Below, piece after piece: positions 51,845 through 61,292 of a DNA stretch of 64,000 nucleotides. Under the pieces are notes generated by a model that worked only from the letters and a program-made list of their open reading frames with translations, was not told where the DNA came from and ran no database searches. The DNA is from Gracilimonas sp040904925 (lineage in GTDB: Bacteria > Bacteroidota > Rhodothermia > Balneolales > Balneolaceae). The DNA lies in NCBI GenBank assembly GCA_040904925.1, contig JBBDSP010000011.1, positions 62,001-126,000 on the forward strand, given 5' to 3'. The first letter of the stretch is position 1, and each line of letters starts with the position of its first letter. The position numbers and the translations under genes were made by a program.

Positions 51845-53005
51845 ATGTCACGAACATCCCTTCCTGCAAACCTCAAACTCGGCTTTTTAGGAGCCGGACA
51901 ATTAGCACGTATGAGTACCCTTCAAGCTTTTAGATTCGGAATTCAGGTTGCCGTTTTTTCGGATCGAACTGAGAATGAACCGGTTCAATTTATGACCCCA
52001 TTTTCGACTTCCGGTTCTTTTGATTCCGTGGACGATATGGTGGAATTTGCCAAAGGCTGTGATGTCATCACCCTTGAAAATGAATTTATCAGTTCAAATA
52101 TCCTCAAAGAAGTTCAGGAGAAAAGCGGTACTCCGATCTTTCCTTCACCTGATAGCTTTGCCCTGATCGAGAATAAACTGGTCGAGAAGCAAACCTTTGA
52201 AGCCGCCGGGATTCCGGTTACTCCTTACAAATTGATCAAAAGTGAAAACGATATTAAAGCTTTTGGAGATGAACATGGCTGGCCATATTTGCTGAAATCA
52301 TCAAAAGGCGGTTACGATGGGTATGGCAATGAAACCGTAAAGGATCTTGAATCGGCCAAAAAAGCTTTTGAAAAACTCGGAGGAAATTCAGGACGTGATA
52401 TCATTGCGGAAGCTTTCGTTAATTTCACCAACGAACTGGCCGTTCAGGTGGCCCGAAATGAGACTGGATCGGTGGTGTATCCTTGCTGCGAAACCGTTCA
52501 GAAAGATCACATTTGTGTGGCCGTACTTACTCCTGCTCCCGTTGAAAATCGTTTCCAGACAAAAGCACAGGAGCTGGCATTAAAAGCAGCCGAGACTATT
52601 GATGGGAAAGGGATTTTTGCCTTTGAATTTTTTCTTACCAAAAAAGGGGAGATCATCCTCAACGAATCGGCGCCTCGCCCACATAATTCAGGGCATTATA
52701 CCATAGAAGGAACCGTAGCTTCACAGTTCGAAAATCACGTTCGCGCGGTATTGGGACTTCCCCTCGGCTCAACCCAATTGAACAAACCGGCAGTAGCTAT
52801 GATCAATTTGCTGGGAACGCATAAACGACCGGCTGAGACTGATAACATCACCAAAGCGCTTGAAACTGAGAATGGACATCTACATGTATATGGCAAAATA
52901 GATAGTAAAGTAGGACGTAAGATGGCGCATTATACTTTACTTGGGGAAAGCCTGGAAGAGACGTATAAAAAGGCGATGGATGTAACCCGTAAAATTGAAA
53001 TTTGA
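51845..53005 (+). CDS. purK: N5-carboxyaminoimidazole ribonucleotide synthase
   Basis: 386 aa ATP-grasp enzyme of purine synthesis, converting AIR, bicarbonate and ATP to N5-CAIR. N-terminal LGFLGAGQLARMS, the ATP-grasp segments WPYLLKSSKGGYDGYGN and IFAFEFFLTKKGEIILNE, and the PRPHNSGHYT signature are all typical of PurK. purE follows after 61 nt. Confidence 0.96.
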   Translation: MSRTSLPANLKLGFLGAGQLARMSTLQAFRFGIQVAVFSDRTENEPVQFMTPFSTSGSFDSVDDMVEFAKGCDVITLENEFISSNILKEVQEKSGTPIFPSPDSFALIENKLVEKQTFEAAGIPVTPYKLIKSENDIKAFGDEHGWPYLLKSSKGGYDGYGNETVKDLESAKKAFEKLGGNSGRDIIAEAFVNFTNELAVQVARNETGSVVYPCCETVQKDHICVAVLTPAPVENRFQTKAQELALKAAETIDGKGIFAFEFFLTKKGEIILNESAPRPHNSGHYTIEGTVASQFENHVRAVLGLPLGSTQLNKPAVAMINLLGTHKRPAETDNITKALETENGHLHVYGKIDSKVGRKMAHYTLLGESLEETYKKAMDVTRKIEI

Positions 53006-53032
53006 AATTCTGAATTCTGAATTCTGAATTCT
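53005..53032 (+). repeat. Four tandem copies of a 7-bp repeat (GAATTCT)
   Basis: AAATTCT followed by three GAATTCT units, starting at the purK stop. Slippage here would alter the purK-purE spacing but not coding. Confidence 0.8.
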
Positions 53033-53066
53033 ATCTTACTAATAATTTAAATCTACACTTAACACA

Positions 53067-53552
53067 ATGAGCAAACCAACCGTCGGCGTAGTAATGGGCA
53101 GCGACAGCGACTGGCCCACCATGAAAGAAGCCACTGAAATTTTAGATCACTTTGGAGTGCCTTATGAGAAACGGGTGGTCTCAGCACACCGAACTCCGGA
53201 TGTAATGGCAGATTATGGGAAAGAAGCAAAAGACCGGGGAATCAAAATTATCATTGCCGGAGCAGGTGGTGCGGCTCACCTTCCGGGGATGCTGGCAAGC
53301 CATACAACCTTGCCTGTAATTGGGGTCCCCGTAAAAACTTCAGCCTTGGGAGGAGTTGACAGCCTGTATTCTATCGTTCAGATGCCCAATGGAATTCCGG
53401 TGGCAACCGTTGCTATCGGTAAGGCAAAAAATGCGGGCCTGCTTGCAATAAGAATGCTGGGCATAAATGACGAAAATCTGACTGATAAGCTGAAGGCCTA
53501 CCATAAAGAAATGGCGGATGAATCCATTAAAAAGACTCAAAATCTCAATTAG
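53067..53552 (+). CDS. purE: N5-carboxyaminoimidazole ribonucleotide mutase
   Basis: 161 aa class I PurE, converting N5-CAIR to CAIR. The signature GVVMGSDSDWPTMKEA and the substrate-binding loops VVSAHRTPDVM and IAGAGGAAHLPGMLAS are intact. It partners with PurK upstream. Confidence 0.97.
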   Translation: MSKPTVGVVMGSDSDWPTMKEATEILDHFGVPYEKRVVSAHRTPDVMADYGKEAKDRGIKIIIAGAGGAAHLPGMLASHTTLPVIGVPVKTSALGGVDSLYSIVQMPNGIPVATVAIGKAKNAGLLAIRMLGINDENLTDKLKAYHKEMADESIKKTQNLN

Positions 53553-53600
53553 CAGTTTAAAATAAATTCTATAATCCTTTGTGATAGAAGTAAAATAACG

Positions 53601-53608
53601 TACTTTTG
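53601..53608 (+). promoter_or_regulatory. Possible Bacteroidota-type promoter of the RRM gene
   Basis: TACTTTTG matches the -7 consensus TAnnTTTG; TTTG at 53578-53581 lies 19 nt upstream, the spacing of the -33 element. It leaves a 5' UTR of about 95 nt. Motif match only. Confidence 0.4.
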
Positions 53609-53709
53609 CTATTGGATTGACAATGGTACTTAGACTACTGCATTTTTTCAGACTTTAGTTCTGGTCTTTCCTTGCATTCCGATTTAATTTTTAACCAGAT
53701 TTAGACATT

Positions 53710-53976
53710 ATGAATATTTATGTAGGAAACCTAAGTTATGGGGTTTCAGATGACCAACTAAGAGAAGTTTTTGAGGCTTACGGAGAAGTAAGTTCAGCAA
53801 AAGTAATAAGCGACAAATATTCAGGCCGTTCAAAAGGCTTTGGTTTTGTTGAAATGGATAATGATGCAGAAGCACAAGCTGCTATCGACCAATTAGACGG
53901 GGCAGAAATTGACGGACGTGCTGTTAAAGTAAACGAAGCCAAGCCTCGTGAAGATAAAGGCGGTAAACGTAACTAA
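53710..53976 (+). CDS. RNA-recognition-motif (RRM) RNA-binding protein
   Basis: 88 aa single RRM. RNP2 is IYVGNL (3-8) and RNP1 is KGFGFVEM (42-49), followed by a basic, glycine-rich tail (PREDKGGKRN). Such small RRM proteins occur in Bacteroidota and cyanobacteria, where they bind RNA and may regulate stability or cold response. It is monocistronic with its own terminator. Confidence 0.94.
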   Translation: MNIYVGNLSYGVSDDQLREVFEAYGEVSSAKVISDKYSGRSKGFGFVEMDNDAEAQAAIDQLDGAEIDGRAVKVNEAKPREDKGGKRN

Positions 53977-54000
53977 TCCCCGATCTTATTCCAAGATTTT

Positions 54001-54036
54001 AAGCCCGGCTCATAATTAATGTGCTGGGCTTTTTTA
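54001..54036 (+). terminator. Terminator of the RRM gene
   Basis: AAGCCCGGC / GCTGGGCTT stem (one G-U pair) around TCATAATTAATGT, followed by T6. Confidence 0.88.
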
Positions 54037-54100
54037 TGTCCGGTAACTTTTCTCCCTTAGATCAGTAAGAAGGTCAGAACTAACCAAACGGAATTTTACT

Positions 54101-54421
54101 ATGATAATGACAACAACGAATAACCTTGATCACAAAGAAATTAAAAAATATCTGGGTGTTGTAACCGGAGAAGCAATTTTAGGTGCTAATATCTTCAGGG
54201 ACTTCTTTGCAGGTATCCGGGATATTGTGGGTGGTCGATCCGGAGCTTATGAAAAGGAGTTACAGTCGGCCCGTAAAATAGCCTTCGAAGAAATGGAGAT
54301 GAAAGCTAATAGTGTGGGCGCGAACGCCATTGTTGGCATCGATATCGACTACGAAACCATTGGAGCCAATGGCAGCATGCTGATGGTTTCTGTTAGCGGA
54401 ACCGCAGTTTTTGCAGAATAA
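54101..54421 (+). CDS. YbjQ-family (heavy-metal-binding domain, DUF74) protein
   Basis: 106 aa from ATG 54101 (ATG 54107 is an equally possible start). The family pattern is clear: YLGVVTGEAILGANIFRDFF, then GIRDIVGGRSGAYEKEL, ANSVGANAIVGIDIDYETIG and the closing MLMVSVSGTAVF. YbjQ proteins form pentamers; no biochemical role is firmly known. Confidence 0.93.
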   Translation: MIMTTTNNLDHKEIKKYLGVVTGEAILGANIFRDFFAGIRDIVGGRSGAYEKELQSARKIAFEEMEMKANSVGANAIVGIDIDYETIGANGSMLMVSVSGTAVFAE

Positions 54422-54427
54422 TTTTTT

Positions 54428-54573
54428 GAATAGGTTTTAGGGGCGAGGTATTAGGTGTTAGCGATCCTAATCATAAACCAGTGTTGCTATGTGCAGAAGT
54501 GAAAATTTTCTTCAAGACTTTTCATTTCACCACAATTTACCTAACACCTCGCCCCTAACAACTAAAACCTATT
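54428..54573. repeat. Long inverted repeat between the YbjQ gene and dnaJ
   Basis: GAATAGGTTTTAG..GGGCGAGGTATTAGG on the left and CCTAACACCTCGCCCC..CTAAAACCTATTC on the right: arms of about 30 bp around a loop of about 90 bp. It sits between the convergent stops at 54421 and 54573, where it can end both transcripts. Confidence 0.7.
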
Positions 54574-55757
54574 CACCCAAACATATCTTTCATCTTAGAA
54601 AAGAAATTCTTTTCACTTCCATCTGCATTTGAGGCATCGAAATTTTCTGATCCCTTCATAGATTCAATGGCTTTCTTCTCCGAGTCTGATAGATTCTCGG
54701 GGATATATACATTTAAGCGTACATATTGATCCCCTTCTCCTGAATTATGTAACCCTTTTATTCCACGGCCTCTCATTCTCAGCATTTTACCGGGTTGTGT
54801 ACCGGGGTCGATCTTGAGTTTAGCTTTGCCTTTAAGTGTGGGTACCTGAACTTCAGTACCAAGAATTGCATCCGGCAGACTCAGCGTCAGGTTGTAATAA
54901 ATATTATTTCCGTCACGGTCAAAATGCTTATGCCCTTTCTCTTCAATGATCACGATAAGATCACCGGCTGAACCGCCACGACGTCCGGCATTGCCTTGCC
55001 CTCTAAGAGTAATATAATTTCCATTTGAAACACCGGATGGGATATTCACCTTAATGGTTTCTTCCCCTTTTATGCGGCCTTCTCCGGAACACTTCTTACA
55101 TTTATTTTTGATGATACGGCCTTCCCCGCTACAAGTTGGGCAAGCCTGCACGTTCACCATTTGACCCAGCATTGTTCGGGTAACCTGACGAACTTCTCCC
55201 ATCCCATTACAGGTTGAACACGTCTCAAAATCAGAGTTTGTCTCAGCGCCGGTTCCCTTACACTCATCACACTTGATCTGCTTTTTGATCTTGAGCTTTT
55301 TATCTGCTCCAAAAGCAATTTCTTCAAGAGTAAGAGGCATGCGAATCTTCATATCTGAACCAGGTTGACCCGGTTCTCTCCTTCCGCGAGAACGACCTCT
55401 GCGGCCACCCCCTCCAAATGCTTCTTCGCCAAAGAAACCACTGCCAAAAATATCCCCAAATCGGCTGAAAATATCTTCAAAGCCCATGTTATCGAAATCA
55501 GCTCCGGCTCCGCCAAAGCCACCCTGACCATTCACCCCGGCATGCCCAAACTGATCGTACTGTGCTTTTTTCTGAGGATCTTTTAAAACTTCATATGCTT
55601 CTGACGCCTCTTTAAACTTCTTCTCCGCATCAGCATCCCCCTTATTTCTGTCGGGGTGAAATTTCATGGCCTTCTTCCGATAAGCTTTCTTTATTTCAGC
55701 TTCCGAAGCACCTTTATCAACTCCAAGTATCTCGTAATAATCTCTTTTAGTAGACAT
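54573..55757 (-). CDS. dnaJ: Chaperone DnaJ
   Basis: 394 aa Hsp40 co-chaperone. J domain 1-70 with HPDRN, the Gly/Phe-rich linker with a basic insert (GGGRRGRSRGRREPGQPG), and four zinc-finger CxxCxGxG repeats (CDECKGTG, CSTCNGMG, CPTCSGEG, CKKCSGEG) are all intact. It stimulates the ATPase of DnaK, which is not in the window. The gene starts 9 nt after the grpE stop. Confidence 0.97.
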   Translation of the reverse strand: MSTKRDYYEILGVDKGASEAEIKKAYRKKAMKFHPDRNKGDADAEKKFKEASEAYEVLKDPQKKAQYDQFGHAGVNGQGGFGGAGADFDNMGFEDIFSRFGDIFGSGFFGEEAFGGGGRRGRSRGRREPGQPGSDMKIRMPLTLEEIAFGADKKLKIKKQIKCDECKGTGAETNSDFETCSTCNGMGEVRQVTRTMLGQMVNVQACPTCSGEGRIIKNKCKKCSGEGRIKGEETIKVNIPSGVSNGNYITLRGQGNAGRRGGSAGDLIVIIEEKGHKHFDRDGNNIYYNLTLSLPDAILGTEVQVPTLKGKAKLKIDPGTQPGKMLRMRGRGIKGLHNSGEGDQYVRLNVYIPENLSDSEKKAIESMKGSENFDASNADGSEKNFFSKMKDMFG

Positions 55758-55766
55758 AAATTTATT

Positions 55767-56339
55767 TTACTCGCTTACAATTACTTTAGCATGACGGATA
55801 GTTCTGTTTCCAATCTTATATCCGCTTTCCAATACCTGGAGTACCACATCGCTTCCGGTTTCATCATCGGTAGCTTTTTGCTTCATCATCGCATCATGTA
55901 AATTAACATCAAAAGGAACGCCTGTTTCGTCTATGCGTTCAACTCCGTGCTTTTCCAACACGTTCTTGAATTTGTCAGTTACCAATTGAACCCCTTCCAG
56001 AAAGCTATTCTCAATCTTAGATTCCTCTGCTGCCTTTAATGTTCTGATGAGATCATCAGCTATTGGCATGAAATCTTCAAGTGCACCGGCTTTAGCTTCT
56101 TCAAAAAGTTGAATCCGTTCACGCTGAACCCGTTTCCGGACATTATCTAACTCAGCTGCTTTCCTTAGCATGCTATCTTTGACTGAGGCTAATTCATTTT
56201 CAAGCTCTTCAATTCTAAGATCTTTTTCGTCTTTCTCTGGTTGCTCCTCTTCTACTGCTTGAGCTTCATGAACCTGCTCTTCTTCCGCAACCTCTTCTTT
56301 GTTTTCAATTTCTTTTTCTGAAACGTTTTCTTTGCTCAT
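55767..56339 (-). CDS. grpE: Nucleotide exchange factor GrpE
   Basis: 190 aa. A very acidic, probably disordered N-terminus (1-50) leads into a long coiled coil (RIEELENELASVKDSMLRKA) and the C-terminal beta domain with GVERIDETGVPFDVNLHDAM and VLESGYKIGNRTIRHAKVIV. It releases ADP from DnaK. It is translated together with dnaJ. No hrcA gene precedes it and I see no CIRCE element; a GTGTCA/TGACAC palindrome lies about 95-120 bp upstream. Confidence 0.96.
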   Translation of the reverse strand: MSKENVSEKEIENKEEVAEEEQVHEAQAVEEEQPEKDEKDLRIEELENELASVKDSMLRKAAELDNVRKRVQRERIQLFEEAKAGALEDFMPIADDLIRTLKAAEESKIENSFLEGVQLVTDKFKNVLEKHGVERIDETGVPFDVNLHDAMMKQKATDDETGSDVVLQVLESGYKIGNRTIRHAKVIVSE

Positions 56340-56431
56340 TTACTTCTCAGTTCGAATTTTATCTTTGGAATTTTCTTCATTTGCTATGAACAGAGCAAAT
56401 AGCATGCCATCTGTTCTTCCTGAAATCTGAA

Positions 56432-56457
56432 GTGTCAAAGTTACTCCATTCTGACAC
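56432..56457 (-). promoter_or_regulatory. Palindrome GTGTCA-N14-TGACAC upstream of grpE
   Basis: Perfect 6-bp arms separated by 14 nt, in the putative promoter region. It could be an operator for a heat-shock regulator. Only the symmetry supports this. Confidence 0.3.
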
Positions 56458-56476
56458 AAGTTTTAGAAAATGGCAT

Positions 56477-56512
56477 AAAAAAACCCTTCACCTTTTTAAG
56501 GTGAAGGGTTTT
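56477..56512 (-). terminator. Terminator of the SGNH hydrolase/TonB receptor operon
   Basis: AAACCCTTCACCTT / AAGGTGAAGGGTTT 14-bp perfect stem, then T-rich on the minus strand. It lies 22 nt after the stop at 56534. Confidence 0.9.
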
Positions 56513-56533
56513 AAGAAATAGGCGCTCAATTAT

Positions 56534-58183
56534 TTATTGAGCTAAAATCACGGCCGGATAATCCAGTATGTCGGCTTCCGGTATATTTGCGTCATAAACC
56601 TCATTTAGCTTTTTAATGATCTCATTGGCTACAATAGCATGACCTCTGGGATTAGGATGAACCGCATCAGTAGAAAAAATTCCGGCAGGACTGAAATCCG
56701 GCTGAAGATCAAATCCTCTGATTCGTGTTCCTGTTACACCATCAGCTGCTGCCTGACCTGCAGGTGTAAGCGCTAATTGTTGGGCCTGACTTGAACTCAA
56801 TCCAAGTATATCTGCCATAAATGGATTCACATCAACCAAATGTACCACTTCTGCACCTGCCTGCTGATTGGTGGCGTCAATAACACCACTTATAACTGCG
56901 TTAAATGTGGCACGTGCAGTAACAATATTTGTTTGCTCTTCCATGGTCAGGTAGTACTGATCACCATTCAGGCTTTGGTCAGTTACATCAAAACCTAAAG
57001 GTACTACCACTCCTATCGGAGTATCTGCAACTGTATCATCTCCGTCTGCTTCCGTTCCTAAAACAGAACCGGTGGTCAACAGAACCAGCTCACCGGCCGT
57101 AAGTGGTCTTGATTGCTCGTAAGGCACCAGACCTTCTCTTTGTTGCTGATTAATAGCACCACCAGCTAGGAGCATGTCATATTTTGGGCCTAAATCTTCC
57201 AACTCTTCATCTATAACAAGAATAGGATTATTTCCGGCTGAATACTCCATCAAACGACGTGCAATATCATCAGGATCATGATTGATCGGTGGTTGTGTCA
57301 ACCCCAACATAGCCTGATTTACAGGATCAAGACCGGCATTGATCTGATCTGCTGTAGTTTGGTCAAGCTCAATTCGATCATAAGAGATCGCTCTGAAAAA
57401 AGGCAAAGTGACCAATGGAGGGATATTAAGGACAACCCCACTTGCTCCAGTTTGTACCAAAGCGCCAATTGCGTTACCAAGGTCATCTTGGAAATCACTC
57501 TGACCTGTGATCATATTTTCATCTAAACCACCACTCAGAGCGTATCCTAACACATCATTGTTTCCAATCCAAAGGGAGAAGAACGTAGGACTCTTTGCAA
57601 CAGCATCCTGAATTATCGTAGATGAACCGGGATCTGAGGCAAATCTTGAATAATAAAGACCCAGAGCATTATTATTTTGTAAATCGCTTGAAAATAAGTC
57701 AGCAACTCTTATCCCGGGTACACCAAGATTATTCACTTCAGCTCTGTCTCCATCGAATGCAGGTATAGGAAATTCACCTTCTGTAGGCACCGGCCCGGGA
57801 ATACTAGCATCCAGTTCCGTTCTTCCTAAAATCAATCCCTGTTGAGGATTAGATAAAGAAGCGTTAAATCCATTTTCAGAATTAACGTTAGGTTGAAGGA
57901 AATCACCTCCACCCACTAATTCTAACTGGTCAGCTAAAATAGCTGGAAAGGCATGTATCTGCCCGTTAGTGTAGAGTGCACCATCCATGAGGCCTGCAGT
58001 AAGTGAATTTCCTATGGCGATATAATTAGAGAAATCTGCAGTTCCTGCAGTATAATCAGGTTCGCTTGGGAGTGGATTATTCTCTAATCTATCATCTACT
58101 AATGAATCTTCCGCACCTTCACAACCGGCGAAAACAACCGCGGTTATTAAGAGTAATTTTGATAATTGTTTTAAACGTTTCAT
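56534..58183 (-). CDS. SGNH/GDSL-type hydrolase lipoprotein
   Basis: 549 aa. Lipobox VVFAGC (Cys 21). Block I reads YIAIGNSLTAGL, with S60 as nucleophile in GNSL rather than the classical GDSL; block III is WIGNNDVLG; block V is DAVHPNPRGH (D506, H509). It should act as an esterase or lipase-like hydrolase at the cell surface or periplasm. It starts 20 nt after the TonB-receptor stop, so the receptor and hydrolase probably process and import the same ligand. Confidence 0.88.
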   Translation of the reverse strand: MKRLKQLSKLLLITAVVFAGCEGAEDSLVDDRLENNPLPSEPDYTAGTADFSNYIAIGNSLTAGLMDGALYTNGQIHAFPAILADQLELVGGGDFLQPNVNSENGFNASLSNPQQGLILGRTELDASIPGPVPTEGEFPIPAFDGDRAEVNNLGVPGIRVADLFSSDLQNNNALGLYYSRFASDPGSSTIIQDAVAKSPTFFSLWIGNNDVLGYALSGGLDENMITGQSDFQDDLGNAIGALVQTGASGVVLNIPPLVTLPFFRAISYDRIELDQTTADQINAGLDPVNQAMLGLTQPPINHDPDDIARRLMEYSAGNNPILVIDEELEDLGPKYDMLLAGGAINQQQREGLVPYEQSRPLTAGELVLLTTGSVLGTEADGDDTVADTPIGVVVPLGFDVTDQSLNGDQYYLTMEEQTNIVTARATFNAVISGVIDATNQQAGAEVVHLVDVNPFMADILGLSSSQAQQLALTPAGQAAADGVTGTRIRGFDLQPDFSPAGIFSTDAVHPNPRGHAIVANEIIKKLNEVYDANIPEADILDYPAVILAQ

Positions 58184-58203
58184 AATAAGATCTCTTTGTT
58201 TAA

Positions 58204-61065
58204 TTAGTTCAGGAATTGATCGAATGTTAGAGAGAAGTAGTAAATGGCGCCCATTCTGGGATTACCGAAAGAAGTGGTATATCGCTCATTTAATACATTG
58301 CTGCCACCCAGCTTAAGAATGGTGTTATAGTCACTGAGTTTGTAGCTGACCTGCGCATCCATGGTTCCATAAGCAGGCACCACACCGGAACCAAACGAAG
58401 ATTCCCATAAGAAGGCATCCTGCCATCTGTAGGTCATGTTGAATCCTACATTCTCGATCACATTACGGTTCTCTAAGCGTACATTATATCTCCACTCCGG
58501 AGTATTGTAGCTTGCACGGAATCCCTGTTCGATCAAAGCATCCTGGTCTAACAATTTATTGAAGGATACATTACCGCCAACAAGGAAGCCTTTTGGAAGA
58601 GTATATTCCAAATTCAAGCCCCATCCATGAGAATCAACCGTTCCATCAGCGTTGACATCAAAACCATATTCCTGCGTCGGAACACCACCGTTAATAATAG
58701 CATCCTGACCAGGTTCACTTTGAGAGTCAAAACTCCCGGGATCTTCAGTTAATCCATTGGGAACACCCTGTACAAATTGAATCTCTGCAATGAAATCGGT
58801 ATAAGAGCTGTAGTAGTAGTAAGCATCTACCATCAGTTTTTCCCATAAGAAAGCTTTGTATCCAACTTCGTAAGTTTGAACTTTTTCGGTATCAAACTCT
58901 TCGAATTCAACTGCTTCAAGCTCATTTCGTGCATCTTCTGCAGATCCGCCACTGTTTGAAACTTCTTGGGCATCACGTACACTTTGCGCCGTATAAACAG
59001 TATTTGATTCGAACCGGTATCGATCAACCAGTGCCTGATTACTACCGATCAATAAACGGCTCACTACATCTAAGTTAATGAACTGATCTTGAGTGGTTGG
59101 AACACGGAAGCCGGTTTGATAGGAAGCGCGGAAATTGTGTTGCTCTGCAACAGTAAAAGTAGCTGAAACACGAGGTGAAAACTGCCCATCAAAGTACTCG
59201 TTCTTATCATAACGAATAGAACCCTGAAGATTCACCTGATCGTCTAAGAAACCTTTAGAAGCTTGTACATAAGCTCCAAACTCATTGATGTTAAATTCTT
59301 CCTGATTTGCTACATCCTCGTAAGCAAACAAAGTTCCTTCAGAGTTTAAATCGTACATGCGGTAGTTACCGCCAACAATAAGCTCAACTGTGGAAGGGTC
59401 TACCAAATTAGAAAAGTTATACATCCCTTCAGTATGGTAGAGATCTGATTTATCAAGGAATAACGCACCACCCTCAGCAATTGACAGCCCTCTTAAACGC
59501 TCAACCTCATCTTCAAAACCATCAGTTCCGGGTAGAAAATTTTGTTGATTGGCCGTTGCTGCTGCATTTGCTTGCTGATGAGCCTGCTCAACGGTTGCAC
59601 CCTGAGTTCTGGCTCCCGCAAATGTCTGAAAGTATGGCGTGATATAAGCTGTTTGATTTATCCTTGTTGCTACTGTATTAGCTGCATAGGTATCACCTGA
59701 GTTTTCCTGTGTGGTATAAGCACGCAAGAAGAAGTTCGGATTTCTTAATTCAAACTTAGCTGTCCAAATATTGAAATCATCAAGTACAAACCGGTCATTA
59801 GCGGTATACACCGTGCTACCAAAACCAATATTATACTGACCTAAGATCTCGTAGTTATCATTGATACGATAATGAAGAGCTGTACCAAGTTTTAAACTTT
59901 CTGTGGTATTATCTACAAATTCTTCTTCTCTGAATCCGGGAGCTGAGAAATTCCCTTCAGGTCCATCAGGTATCAAGGAACGGATGGCTGCAATTTGTGC
60001 ACCCTGAGCTCCGCCACCGGCTATAACCCCGTCAGCTATAGAACCTAAATTCAGTACATCATCACCATAGATATTTACTCCATTAAATACTCTGCGGCCA
60101 TCTCTTGGATAATCACCCCGTTCTACAATACCGCTTTGATCACGATAATCCTGAGCTACAAAATCCTGTGCACGCAAATAAGAGCCGGTAACTTTATAGG
60201 CAAATTTGTTATTAACCACATTTCCATATCGGAAATCATAGCTTTGATATAAAGAGGCATCTTCCACTTCACTGTCCACATGGTTTACGCCTTGCTTTAT
60301 GTTCAGCGAAAGTCCCTGATATTCAAACGGGCTTTTACTGTTCATCAACAAAATACCATTCAGGGCGTTAGGACCATATAGTGCAGAAGCTGCACCGGGG
60401 ATCAATTCAGCACTTTCAAGATCAAGCTCTGAAATACCCACAATATTACCTACCGAGAAGTTCAGTCCCGGAGCCTGATTATCAATACCGTCAATAAGCT
60501 GAACAAAACGAGTGTTTCCGTTCGCTCCAAACCCACGTGTATTGATCGACTTAAAGGTTAAACTCTGAGAACTGAAATCAACCCCCTGTAAATTAGAAAT
60601 AGCATCATAAAAGGATGGGGAGGCCGCTGTTTGAATATCCAGAACATCCATTTTTTCGATGGAAACGGGTGATTTAAGAGTACTCTGTTCTACACGTGAG
60701 GCGGATACAACAAGATCACCCCCGGAAATAGTCTCTTCTTCTAAAGCAATTTCAAGATCATCTACATTAGCTTGTGTGATATCTACTCGCTGAGAACGAA
60801 AACCCACAATTGAAACGACAAGCGTTAGAGGCGGATCTTGCCGAACAGTTAAATTAAAGGTCCCATCGGGCTGGGTTGAAGTACCGACTACCTTCCCTTC
60901 AACACGGATATTCACCCCTGCAAGAGGTACTCCATCCACATCGGTCACTAATCCGGAAATTACGGTTTCATCTTCTGTTATATTGGAAGCGTACGAATCT
61001 ATAGTACACAAACAAAGAGTTAGTACCGCACAAAGCGCGAGTACACGTTGTATCGTTTTACTCAT
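58204..61065 (-). CDS. TonB-dependent receptor with carboxypeptidase-regulatory N-domain
   Basis: 953 aa. Signal peptide to about 26, then a carboxypeptidase-regulatory-like domain (38-115, SGLVTDVDGVPLAGVNIRVE), plug domain (about 130-245, with SINTRGFGANGNTRFVQLID) and a large outer-membrane barrel ending IYYFSLTFDQFLN. There is no SusD-type gene next to it; instead an SGNH lipoprotein follows in the operon and another is transcribed divergently. The substrate might be a lipid, ester or siderophore-like molecule; the sequence does not decide. Confidence 0.93.
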   Translation of the reverse strand: MSKTIQRVLALCAVLTLCLCTIDSYASNITEDETVISGLVTDVDGVPLAGVNIRVEGKVVGTSTQPDGTFNLTVRQDPPLTLVVSIVGFRSQRVDITQANVDDLEIALEEETISGGDLVVSASRVEQSTLKSPVSIEKMDVLDIQTAASPSFYDAISNLQGVDFSSQSLTFKSINTRGFGANGNTRFVQLIDGIDNQAPGLNFSVGNIVGISELDLESAELIPGAASALYGPNALNGILLMNSKSPFEYQGLSLNIKQGVNHVDSEVEDASLYQSYDFRYGNVVNNKFAYKVTGSYLRAQDFVAQDYRDQSGIVERGDYPRDGRRVFNGVNIYGDDVLNLGSIADGVIAGGGAQGAQIAAIRSLIPDGPEGNFSAPGFREEEFVDNTTESLKLGTALHYRINDNYEILGQYNIGFGSTVYTANDRFVLDDFNIWTAKFELRNPNFFLRAYTTQENSGDTYAANTVATRINQTAYITPYFQTFAGARTQGATVEQAHQQANAAATANQQNFLPGTDGFEDEVERLRGLSIAEGGALFLDKSDLYHTEGMYNFSNLVDPSTVELIVGGNYRMYDLNSEGTLFAYEDVANQEEFNINEFGAYVQASKGFLDDQVNLQGSIRYDKNEYFDGQFSPRVSATFTVAEQHNFRASYQTGFRVPTTQDQFINLDVVSRLLIGSNQALVDRYRFESNTVYTAQSVRDAQEVSNSGGSAEDARNELEAVEFEEFDTEKVQTYEVGYKAFLWEKLMVDAYYYYSSYTDFIAEIQFVQGVPNGLTEDPGSFDSQSEPGQDAIINGGVPTQEYGFDVNADGTVDSHGWGLNLEYTLPKGFLVGGNVSFNKLLDQDALIEQGFRASYNTPEWRYNVRLENRNVIENVGFNMTYRWQDAFLWESSFGSGVVPAYGTMDAQVSYKLSDYNTILKLGGSNVLNERYTTSFGNPRMGAIYYFSLTFDQFLN

Positions 61066-61292
61066 TTTATTGATCCTTATTGATTATTGTTTAGGAAGGC
61101 CTTTTTTATTCCATCTGTAAATTTGTAGTCCCTGCTACGGAAAACTTTGTCTTGCTGGCCTCAATTAAATGTAAATCAAATAAAAGTCTGTTTTTGGTAT
61201 AAATGCAAGCGCTTCCAAGATTTTTATTTCATGACGATTCCGTATCATCCAAAATATTATACCGCTGTTATTTAATTAAAAACCTGCCCCCA

